Made by a program: the position numbers and the translations under genes | Notes under the pieces: generated by a model | Seen by the model: the letters and a program-made list of their open reading frames with translations, nothing else | The model's database searches: none | What the model was told of the DNA's origin: nothing | Shown here: one piece after another, positions 31,413 through 39,325 of the stretch | Position numbering within the stretch: the first letter of the stretch is position 1 | Layout: every line of letters begins with the position of its first letter | Assembly (NCBI RefSeq): GCF_003148685.1 | Contig: NZ_QGGR01000014.1 | Coordinates: 1-64,000, forward strand | DNA from: Actinoplanes xinjiangensis | GTDB taxonomy: Bacteria; Actinomycetota; Actinomycetes; Mycobacteriales; Micromonosporaceae | Direction: 5' to 3' | Length of the DNA stretch: 64,000 nt

Positions 31413-34280
31413 TCAGTCTTCGAGATGGTCGCTGAGCTGGCTGATCAGCAGTTCCAGCGCACCGTCACGGCAGGTCAGCCGGATCGCCTGGGTGAACCAG
31501 GACGGCCCGACGCCGCCGGCCACCGCGATCACCGCGCTGGTCAGCCCACTTGCCGCGGCGTCACCGAGGGCGGCCTTCTCCGACCCTTGGGCGTACGCCG
31601 GATCGCGCAGCAGTTGCTCGAACTGCCCGCCGAGCGTCCCGGCGTCGAGCCGGAGCCCCTGCGCGGCCCAGTCCCCGGTGTCCGGATGCGGCAGGTAGCC
31701 GTGTGCCGCCTCCTCGCCGCCGACCTGTTCGATCGCCGCTTCGAGGGCACCGTGGACGTTCGCCCACCGGTAGGCACCGGCCCGCCACCGCCGCACGTCC
31801 CCGTCGGGCACGTCCTCCCCGGTGAGCAGCGCTCCGAGCACGGCATGCAGGCGCCGCCCGTAGTCGGCGGGGTCCAGCCGGCGGGCCAGCCAGGGGCGCC
31901 GGGCCGCGACCGCGGCGTCGACCACGGTGGCCAGCGCGCAGTCCCGTGCCCGTGGCTCCCCGGGCCAGGCGGCGAGCACGTCGGGGGCGGGTCGCGGTGG
32001 TTCCACACCCATCACCACGGACGCCGCCGCCATCTCGGCCCAGATCGTCGCGTAGGCCGGGACCGCCGCGCCGGCCATCTCGGCGAGCGTGCAGGCGCGC
32101 ACCTCCCGGCAGGCCGTTCCGCACAGGTCGCTGCGCCGCCCGTTCAACGGCGGGTAGGTGCCGCACCCGTCCGCCGACTCGTTCCCGGCACCGCCGGCCA
32201 TCTTGGCGAGCAGTGGCCGGTCCCAGCCGTCGACCGACACCGCGGCGTGTCCGGGCCGGAACGCGACGACCGACTCGTGGCCGCCGGGCTGGAGGTTCAT
32301 GGTGGCGCCGACGGCGTCCCGGTCGTCCTTGGCGGGCAGCCGGTGCATCACTTTGAGAGCAGTGTTCTTGATGACGTCGGGCAGGATCTTCGCCGGGATC
32401 TGCTCGACCACCACGACACCCTCGCCGTACGCCCGGATCTCGGCCAGCAGCGAGGCGAACAGCTCGACGGCGGCCGCGGCCGGCCCGTCCTCGACGTTCT
32501 TGAGCAGCCGGTGCGCCTCCTCGATGAGCAGCACATGCCGCAGCCCGCCCGGTTCGCCGTCCCGGGCCGCGCGCACCCGCAGATGCTCGACGATGCGGAT
32601 CAGGACCGTACCCATGAGGAAGGCCTTGTCCTGGTCGTTGGTGATCGATTCGAGTTCCAGGACGACGTTGCCGTCGAGGAGGGCGGCGACGTCGAGGGGA
32701 TGACCGCCCTCGAAGAAGCGGCCCGGCGTGCCGTCGCGCAGGCTGCCCATCCGGACGTCGACGAAACCGCGCACGTCGGCGGCGACCTCCCGGCCGTACC
32801 CGATGTCGTCGACCACCCGGCGGGCGACCGCCTGCAGGTCGCCGAGGGTGGGGTAGCGCCCGGCCGCGTGGGCGCCCGGCCGGGTCGCGCTGGTGATCAG
32901 ATCCCAGCCGGCGGCCGTGTAGCACTCGGTGAGCGCCCGCGACAGCACCTGCGGGAACGGCTCGTTGGCCTCGAACGCGGCAAGGAACAGTGCCCGCACC
33001 AGGTCGGCGTGGCTCTGCAACGGGAAACCGGGTTCGGGTTCGAGCGGGTTGAGTGAGGCCGGGACGGCAGTCGGGTCACCGGGCCGGATGACCAGCACCT
33101 CGGCACGCCCGCGCAGCCGGCCCGCCATCCGGGCGTATTCGGCCTTGGCCGGCTCGACGACCAGCCACGGGATCGGGTGGTCGCCGGTGGCGAGGGATTC
33201 CAGCAGGCGGCGGGCGGTCTGTGACTTGCCGGAGCCGGTGGCGCCACAGATGAACCCGTGCCGGTTGAGGGTGTCGTGCGCGACGGTGAACGCGCCGGCC
33301 GGCTGGAGCCCGGCGTCCAGCACCGATCCGAGTTCGATCGACGGGCCGGTCACCTCGACGTCGGGGGTGACGTCGAAGTCGGGCGCCGTGACGAGGCGGA
33401 TGCCGGGTAGTTCACGGGCCGGTCCGCGGGCCAGCCGGGCGGCGGTCTCGCTGGCCGCGAGGAACGGTGACGCCGAGCCGTCCGGGTCCTGCTCCGGTTT
33501 CGCCCACACGGTCGTCAGGTCGCCGGTGGTGCGGGACGGCAGCAGCGACCAGGACAGGTCGTCGAGGTCGCCGGCGCCGCAGAGCACGGCGGCGGCCTGC
33601 CGGGCGGCGACCGGGGTGGCGCCACCGGCGAGCACGTCGATGCTCCACAGCCCGGTGCGGCGGCCGCGGTCCAGCTCCCGGAAACGGGTCTGCCCGCGTT
33701 CCAGGGTGAGGCGGGCCTGTTCGGACTGCTCCCGTTTACGCAGCAGGGTCAGATCCACGGTGAGATCGGCGACGGCGTCGTCCAGGACGCGGTCCGGCTG
33801 CGGGTGGGCGGCGACGATCCAGGCGTACGGCTGACGCAGGTGCGCCACCCAGTCGTCGAAGGAGCGCGCCCCCTCCGGCTCGTCCGGCTGCTCGGGCCGG
33901 GCGACCACGGTGCCGAGACACCGTACCCAGTGCCCGAACCCGCCGATCCGCTCCCGAACGGCCCCCGGGTCGGCGGGCGTCGCGGTCGCACCCGGGGGGA
34001 ACAGCAGAGGCTGCTCACCGTGGCCGTCCTCGTCGGCGTCACCGGCGACCGCGGACAGTCCGGGCCGTCCGCCGACGAGGAACTCGAACGGGGCCGTCCC
34101 GCCCGGATGCAGCCAGGCCACATAGAGAGCACTGTCCGCGATCCCGGCCAGTTCGGCGTGCGCGGCGGTCAGCAACGGGACGATGCCACGGGCCGTCCAC
34201 CGGCCGGGATGCACGTCCCGCGGCGGGCGCGGCACGGACCGCAGCCGCCACCAGCGGACGCCGTCGAGCGGTTCGGTCAC
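31413..34280 (-). CDS. HerA/FtsK-like ATP-binding protein
   Basis: 955 residues. The N-terminal 330 residues have no family I recognise. Residues of about 335-700 form a HerA-type RecA-fold ATPase: Walker A GATGSGKS (346-353), EPAKAEYARM, Walker B VLLIEEAH (583-590), and VEQIPAKILPDVIKNT with the Gln sensor. MHRLPAKDDRDAVGATM likely holds the arginine finger. Four cysteines at 706, 720, 724 and 730 could bind zinc. The C-terminal 220 residues are helical. The GTG at 34280 makes a GTGA overlap with the membrane protein stop. HerA relatives pump DNA or act in hexameric translocases; the substrate here is unknown. Confidence 0.85.
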   Translation of the reverse strand: MTEPLDGVRWWRLRSVPRPPRDVHPGRWTARGIVPLLTAAHAELAGIADSALYVAWLHPGGTAPFEFLVGGRPGLSAVAGDADEDGHGEQPLLFPPGATATPADPGAVRERIGGFGHWVRCLGTVVARPEQPDEPEGARSFDDWVAHLRQPYAWIVAAHPQPDRVLDDAVADLTVDLTLLRKREQSEQARLTLERGQTRFRELDRGRRTGLWSIDVLAGGATPVAARQAAAVLCGAGDLDDLSWSLLPSRTTGDLTTVWAKPEQDPDGSASPFLAASETAARLARGPARELPGIRLVTAPDFDVTPDVEVTGPSIELGSVLDAGLQPAGAFTVAHDTLNRHGFICGATGSGKSQTARRLLESLATGDHPIPWLVVEPAKAEYARMAGRLRGRAEVLVIRPGDPTAVPASLNPLEPEPGFPLQSHADLVRALFLAAFEANEPFPQVLSRALTECYTAAGWDLITSATRPGAHAAGRYPTLGDLQAVARRVVDDIGYGREVAADVRGFVDVRMGSLRDGTPGRFFEGGHPLDVAALLDGNVVLELESITNDQDKAFLMGTVLIRIVEHLRVRAARDGEPGGLRHVLLIEEAHRLLKNVEDGPAAAAVELFASLLAEIRAYGEGVVVVEQIPAKILPDVIKNTALKVMHRLPAKDDRDAVGATMNLQPGGHESVVAFRPGHAAVSVDGWDRPLLAKMAGGAGNESADGCGTYPPLNGRRSDLCGTACREVRACTLAEMAGAAVPAYATIWAEMAAASVVMGVEPPRPAPDVLAAWPGEPRARDCALATVVDAAVAARRPWLARRLDPADYGRRLHAVLGALLTGEDVPDGDVRRWRAGAYRWANVHGALEAAIEQVGGEEAAHGYLPHPDTGDWAAQGLRLDAGTLGGQFEQLLRDPAYAQGSEKAALGDAAASGLTSAVIAVAGGVGPSWFTQAIRLTCRDGALELLISQLSDHLED

Positions 34281-36313
34281 CGGAGGCTCATGATCTCTTG
34301 CTCGTTGAGCGGACGGCCGTCCCGGTGCCCGGTGATCTGCCAGCCGCTGAACATCGGCTTCTCCGCGTCCTGCTGGTAGGAGACCAGGTAGCCGGCCTGG
34401 GTGAGCTTGTCGGCGAACGTCCGGTGCATGCCGGTCGGGTCGACGATGCTCACCACGTCCACACCCTGCGTCGCCGGCCGGCCGGCCCGCACGTCCGGCG
34501 CCAGCGGTGTGTCGGCGACCCCGTCCAGCGCCAGGACCGCCGGGTCGCAGGTGCCGGCCCGGAGCCGCCGGCCACCGCCCGCCGCCGGGTCGACCAGCAC
34601 GAAGCTGCACGGGTCGAGGCCCTGGAACGTGGTGGGTTCGACGCTGAACTCGTACACCCGTGATCGGGTCTCGCCGTCGGACTCGGTGGTGCCGTCGGTG
34701 CGGCTGGTGCCGTCGGTCTGCCCGTGCGAGTGGTTGTGCCCGGTGCTGGAACCCCAGGTGCTGCCGCCGACGCCGCCACCGCGATTGGTGCTCTCGCTCG
34801 ACCCGTGGGTGACCGTGGTGCTGCTGTTCGTCCCCCGCGTCGTCGACGTGCCCGCGGTGTGCGTGAACTGGGTCAGCTGGAAGGTGTGGCCACGCCCGAT
34901 GTACTCGGCGGCCCGGCCGGCCTCCCTGGTGTTCTGCATCCGCATGAAGATCGAGGCGCTCTCCGCGTCCCCCAGGTACGTCTCGAACTCCTCGCCCAGG
35001 TGGTCGATCATCAGCACCAGACGGGTGCCGGCCCGCTGGGCGGCGGCGTGCAGGCGCTTCAGAGGCTCGGCGCCGACACCGTCGGCCGCGGCGATCGCGA
35101 TGACGTCGCCCGTACCGCTGCCGGGCTTCTGATCGCGAAGCCGGTGGACGAGGGTCTGCACGACGAGCCGGTTCAGCAGGTCACGGCGGCGATGGTTGCT
35201 GTGCTCGGAGACGAAGACGGTCAGCCCGGGGCTCTGCTCAGGCGTGCCACCGGCCGCCTCCGGCTCGGACTCGAGGGCGTCACCGGCCAGCGCCTCCAGG
35301 GTGCTGCGCAGATCCTGGACCTGCGCGGCGGTGCGTTCGCCGGTGCCGAGCACGTCCACGTACTCGGCCAGGCGCAGCCGCTCCTGGCTGGACAACGACG
35401 CGTTGCGGCCGTCGTCGATGCGCTGCACCACCCGGAGGGCGGCGACCAGACGTACGAAGGTGATCTCGCCGTCCAGGCGCCGCCCCACGTTCTTGAGGAT
35501 GTCGGCGTCCAGGTCGAGTAGCGAACCGCTGTCCCGGTCACCGCGCCGTGCGTGCAGCGCCTCGGCGATCAGCTCGGCCACGTCGTCGGCGGCCATCCCG
35601 TCGAGCAGCCCGGCCCGGTGCAGGTCGGCCGGCAGGTTCACCTCCTGGTACGGGAATCCCGCCAACCGGGCCAACTGGAGCAGCGGGTCGGCGGCCGCCC
35701 GCTCCGACAGGTCCACCACGGTCAGGCCGGTCCCCTTCGCCAGCAGCCCCGAACCCAGCGTGAGCAGGAACGCGGCCCGCCCCTCGGCGGTACCGCCGAA
35801 CACGTCGATCCGTGACGGCGTCACCTCCGGCATGATCGGGAACCAGCGATCCGCCGACGCCACCCGGCGCTGCTCGGACAGCCGCCACGCCTGCTCGGCC
35901 TGCTCCCACTGGGCGACCGTGGCGTGATACTGCTGCCCGGCCTGCTCCCGGTGCACGGCGTGCTCGGCCAGCAACTGGTCGGCCTTCTGCTTCGCGGTCA
36001 CCATCGGGGCGAACCAGAACGCGGCCAGGCCCAGACCGGCCAGCACGAACAGGATGCCGGCCTTGCCGGCGCAGAGACCCACCAGCACGACGGCCGCGAC
36101 CACCGCGATGCGTTTCGGCATCGCGGCGCGGGCCCGCTGATATTTCTCCTCCATCGTCGGGAGGTACGGGGCCCGAGGCTCCGACCACTGCGGCCGCGAC
36201 GCCGGGAACCCGCGAACGGGAAGCGGCTCGTGGAACTCCCAGCCCCAGCGCTCGTCCGGGGTGGCCAGGCGCCGTGCCACCTGCTCGATGTGGAGGACTT
36301 CCAGTTCCGCCAT
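34277..36313 (-). CDS. Membrane-anchored partner of the HerA-like ATPase
   Basis: 678 residues from the ATG at 36313, which follows AAGGGACA; the open frame further upstream is repeat translation. Two adjacent membrane helices lie at about 69-84 and 86-103 (IAVVAAVVLVGL and ILFVLAGLGLAAFWF), with most of the chain on one side. A coiled segment (HREQAGQQYHATVAQWEQAEQ) precedes a large alpha/beta domain with GLTVVDLSERAA and TRLVLMIDHLGEEFETYLGDAESA. A Ser/Thr/Gly/His-rich insert of about 60 residues follows. No named domain. Operon position and size suggest a membrane platform or second translocase-like subunit for the ATPase. Confidence 0.7.
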   Translation of the reverse strand: MAELEVLHIEQVARRLATPDERWGWEFHEPLPVRGFPASRPQWSEPRAPYLPTMEEKYQRARAAMPKRIAVVAAVVLVGLCAGKAGILFVLAGLGLAAFWFAPMVTAKQKADQLLAEHAVHREQAGQQYHATVAQWEQAEQAWRLSEQRRVASADRWFPIMPEVTPSRIDVFGGTAEGRAAFLLTLGSGLLAKGTGLTVVDLSERAAADPLLQLARLAGFPYQEVNLPADLHRAGLLDGMAADDVAELIAEALHARRGDRDSGSLLDLDADILKNVGRRLDGEITFVRLVAALRVVQRIDDGRNASLSSQERLRLAEYVDVLGTGERTAAQVQDLRSTLEALAGDALESEPEAAGGTPEQSPGLTVFVSEHSNHRRRDLLNRLVVQTLVHRLRDQKPGSGTGDVIAIAAADGVGAEPLKRLHAAAQRAGTRLVLMIDHLGEEFETYLGDAESASIFMRMQNTREAGRAAEYIGRGHTFQLTQFTHTAGTSTTRGTNSSTTVTHGSSESTNRGGGVGGSTWGSSTGHNHSHGQTDGTSRTDGTTESDGETRSRVYEFSVEPTTFQGLDPCSFVLVDPAAGGGRRLRAGTCDPAVLALDGVADTPLAPDVRAGRPATQGVDVVSIVDPTGMHRTFADKLTQAGYLVSYQQDAEKPMFSGWQITGHRDGRPLNEQEIMSLR

Positions 36314-36604
36314 GTGCCGTTGTCCCTTTATTGCCAGTCGATCTTCAGATTCGGGACTCTCGCATGGGCACTTTCCAGGGGGCAAGCGTCTGGGGTCGCC
36401 CTCGTTGGTGCCGTATGCGCTGGTCAGCGACTTGCGCCCGCGTGGGCGGGAGGGTGCGAGAAATGCACCGGCGGCCAGTGAACGCCGAGATCTTCGGCCA
36501 TCCGGTCCGGCCGAACGGCCAGCGCCTCCCGCGACTCGCGGTGGTACATCGCCGCCTATCGGGGTGGCCCGGGGTCGGCGGACGTGGCACCACTCTCCGG
36601 TTAG
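36314..36604. other. Upstream region of the HerA operon
   Basis: About 290 bp between the membrane protein start and the tandem array. No convincing gene is seen; the long open frame on the minus strand is Arg/Pro shadow sequence. The promoter of the three-gene operon should lie here, but I could not fix a -35/-10 pair. Confidence 0.45.
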
Positions 36605-36795
36605 CCCTGCTGGCAGGGCGGCACCACCGTTGCCGGCTGGCAGGCCCGCACCACCGTTGTCGATTGGTAGCCCCCACCGCCGTTGTCGATTGGCCCGCAC
36701 CGCCGTTGTCGATTGGCCCGCACCGCCGTTGTCGATTGGTAGCCCGCACCGCCGTTGTCGGTTGGTAGCCCGCACCGCCGTTGTCGGTTGGTAGA
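36605..36795. repeat. Interspersed tandem array of about 22-26 bp units
   Basis: About eight units built on CACCGCCGTTGTCGATTGG, spaced either directly or by a TAGC linker, with outer units degenerate (CACCACCGTTGCCGGCTGG). It lies between the divergent HerA operon and the small membrane protein gene. Units vary in length and are not separated by unique spacers. Confidence 0.85.
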
Positions 36796-36828
36796 CCCAG
36801 CACCACCATGAAGAGCAATGCTGGCGGG

Positions 36829-37362
36829 ATGTCGCCGGGGCCGGCGCCGGACGAGCATCAGGGCATGCGAAATTTCCGGGAAGCGCCCGCCACGGTGCGG
36901 GTGGCATTCGTCAGCTGGCTCGCCGCCGTGGGCGCGGGCGTGCTGGAGACGCTGCTGGTGGTGATCGGCAGCGACGTGCGGGCTGGTCTGGTCACCGGCC
37001 TCGCGATCCGGGCGGTGGTGTTCGTGACCGCCGTCGTGGTGGCGTGGCAGATGCTGGCCGGCCGGCGATGGGCCCGGCTCGCCCTGGCCGCCGGGCTCGG
37101 TGTGGTCGGCCTCTCCTCCCTGGTCGCCGACCCAGTCACCTGGCTGGCCGAGGGCAACTCGGTCGCCACCCTGCTGGCCGACAGCACAGCCGTCGACCTC
37201 CTCTTCGGCGCCGTCCGCTCGATCCACATCGTCGCGGTCCTGTCCGCGACGGCCCTGATGTTCACCCCACCGTCGAATGCGTGGTTCCGCCCCGTGCCGC
37301 CACCGCCCGGTTCGTGGTCGGCGATCCGGCCACCGGCCACCGCGGGCCGCCGTCCGGAGTGA
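36829..37362 (+). CDS. Small integral membrane protein, unknown function
   Basis: About 177 residues with four predicted membrane helices: VRVAFVSWLAAVGAGVLETLL, AIRAVVFVTAVVVAWQML, LALAAGLGVVGLSSLVA and IHIVAVLSATALMF. The cytosolic N terminus and Pro-rich tail (VPPPPGSW) are not conserved-looking. The start is uncertain: ATGs at 36808, 36829 and 36865 are all possible and none has a strong ribosome site. Repeat DNA lies directly upstream. No family recognised; similar small proteins are common in actinomycetes. Confidence 0.65.
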   Translation: MSPGPAPDEHQGMRNFREAPATVRVAFVSWLAAVGAGVLETLLVVIGSDVRAGLVTGLAIRAVVFVTAVVVAWQMLAGRRWARLALAAGLGVVGLSSLVADPVTWLAEGNSVATLLADSTAVDLLFGAVRSIHIVAVLSATALMFTPPSNAWFRPVPPPPGSWSAIRPPATAGRRPE

Positions 37363-37427
37363 CCGGTGCGGCACGCGGCCGGTCGACTAGCGTTCTCCGG
37401 GCGCACGACTCCCGAGGAGGACACCCC

Positions 37428-38462
37428 ATGAGCGACCGTCTGACCAGGCTGCTCGGCATCGAGCATCCGATCGTGCAGGGCCCGTTCGGCGGCGGCATGT
37501 CCGCGGTGGCGCTCGCCGCCACGGTCAGCGCGGCCGGTGGCCTCGGCTCGTTCGGAGCGAACCACCTGCCCCCGGACGACATCACCGCCCTGGTCGGGGA
37601 GTTGCGTTCGGCCGTGCCCGCGGGCCTGCCGTTCAACGTCAATCTGTGGGTGCCGCATCCCGGTGAGCGGGAACTGCGTCCCTCGGCCGCCGACTTCGAG
37701 CGCCTGCGGCCGTTCTACGAGCGTCTCGGCCTGCCGGTTCCCGAGGGCTATACGCCTCCGCCGCTCTTCGACGACCAGATCGACGCGCTGCTGGCCGCCG
37801 GACCACCGGTGATCAGCTTCGTGATGGGCGTCCCACCGGCCCGGGTGATCGACGAGGCACGCCGCCGCGGCATCGTCACCCTCGGCACCGCCACGACCGT
37901 CGACGAGGCGGTGGCCCTGGAGCAGGGCGGCGTCGACGTGGTGATCGCCTCCGGCAGCGACGCGGGCGGCCACCGTGGAGCGTTCCTGCGCCCGCTCGCC
38001 GAGTCGCTGGTGGGCACGTTCTCCCTGGTCCCCCAGGTGGCCGACGCGGTACGGATCCCCGTTCTGGCCGCCGGCGGCATCGCCGACCGTCGCGGCGTGA
38101 CCGCGGCGCTGACCCTCGGCGCCGACGGCGTGCAGATCGGCACCGGTTTCCTGGCCACCGCCGAGTCCGCGGCCAGCCCCGTGCACCGGGCCGCCCTGGC
38201 CGGCCCCGAAGCCCGAATCACCGTCCTGACCAGGCTGTTCTCCGGCCGCCACGCCCGCGCGATCGTCAACCCTCTGATCCGCGAACTGGCCGCCGCCGAG
38301 GACACCGTCCCCGCCTACCCGGTCCAGAACACGCTGATGCGCCCACTACGCGCGGCCGGCGCCGCCCGCAACGACGCCACCTACGTCAACCTGTGGGCGG
38401 GCCAGGCCGCGCCCCTGTCCCGGCCCCTCCCCGCCGCCGACTACCTGAAGTCCCTCATCTGA
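37428..38462 (+). CDS. Nitronate monooxygenase family FMN enzyme
   Basis: 344-residue TIM barrel. LLGIEHPIVQGPFGGGMSAVALAATVS opens the 2-nitropropane dioxygenase-like fold. PFNVNLWVPHPGE, VISFVMGVPPARVIDEAR and the signature VIASGSDAGGHRGAF with the FMN-binding AAGGIADRRGVTAALTLGADGVQIGTGFL follow. The ATG has a strong GAGGAGGACACC ribosome site. Oxidises alkyl nitronates or reduces quinones/enoyls, depending on subgroup. The frame open further upstream is a shadow. Confidence 0.9.
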   Translation: MSDRLTRLLGIEHPIVQGPFGGGMSAVALAATVSAAGGLGSFGANHLPPDDITALVGELRSAVPAGLPFNVNLWVPHPGERELRPSAADFERLRPFYERLGLPVPEGYTPPPLFDDQIDALLAAGPPVISFVMGVPPARVIDEARRRGIVTLGTATTVDEAVALEQGGVDVVIASGSDAGGHRGAFLRPLAESLVGTFSLVPQVADAVRIPVLAAGGIADRRGVTAALTLGADGVQIGTGFLATAESAASPVHRAALAGPEARITVLTRLFSGRHARAIVNPLIRELAAAEDTVPAYPVQNTLMRPLRAAGAARNDATYVNLWAGQAAPLSRPLPAADYLKSLI

Positions 38463-39325
38463 CCCGCCCGCCGGGCTCCAGCACCGCTGACCGCGGCGGC
38501 CGTCCCGCCCCCGCCGCCCACCGCCACCTACACCGAGCCAGACACGGACCGAACCGAACCGAACGAACCGAACCGAACCGGAACGAACCGAACCGAACAA
38601 TGCCAAACACGCCGAGGGCGGGCCGGACAACGCCGCAATCCAGCCACAACCGGGCAACGCCGTAAACAAGCCGACGCCTGGCCACGCAACGCCGCAATCC
38701 AGCCACGGCCGGGCAACGCCGTAAACAAGCCGAGACCGGCAACGCCGCAAGCAAGCCGACGCCTGGCCAGACAACGCCGTAAGCAATCTGGGGATTGGCC
38801 GGGCAAGGCCACAAGGGAGTTATGCGGCGCGGCGCGGGCAGTGTCTGCTTTCCGGTGCATGCAGGCGCCCGATCTTGCTCGGCTGGCCGTCACCGCTGTC
38901 TCACGCTCCTTGAAACAGCGGTGAGGACCAGCCGAACAGATCCGGCTGGTTGTCACCGCTGTCTCAGACGCGCTGAGACAGCGGTGGGGACCAGCCCGGC
39001 GTGAGCCACGGTTGCCCAGGCAGTCCCAGGCGAGCGGCACTCCACACGAGTACCGCATAGGAGCGAAGCGCCATACGCGACAAGCGCGGTCGGCTCTTCA
39101 ACCCCGTGGCGCGCAGCTGGCAGCGTCCGCGGCTGGCGACGAGGGTCTGGCCGGGTCGGGCGGCCGCGAGGCGGTCCGGCGGTGATGTTTGCGGCCGGCT
39201 TGCGTGGATCGGGTGGCGCGACAGCCGGTGACCGGCGGATTCGGCCCGGCGGGCGCGTTTCGGCCTGGAGTGGCGGCCGCCCGGCGTGGACGGCCACGGG
39301 ACTTTTCGTAGACCGTACAAAATGG
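38463..39325. repeat. Repeat-filled spacer with three repeat types
   Basis: An 863-bp gap with no credible gene. 38543-38600 is an imperfect 5-bp array (GAACC). 38620-38800 holds imperfect units of about 30 bp with CAACGCCGNAANCAAGCC. 38881-38996 holds two 53-bp hairpins. The remaining 300 bases to the gluconate permease show no pattern. Confidence 0.85.
38881..38996. repeat. 53-bp hairpin repeat, locus B (two units)
   Basis: Units at 38881-38933 and 38944-38996, spaced by 10 bp. Outer arms are GGCTGG/CCAGCC and inner arms CACCGCTGTCTC/GAGACAGCGGTG. The first unit has one substitution in its right arm (GAAACAG). Same family as 1921-2084 and 52109-52476. Confidence 0.9.

Noticed and set aside
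36605..36795. Possible CRISPR array
   Set aside because: Units are directly adjacent or separated by four bases and lack unique spacers, and no cas genes are in the window.
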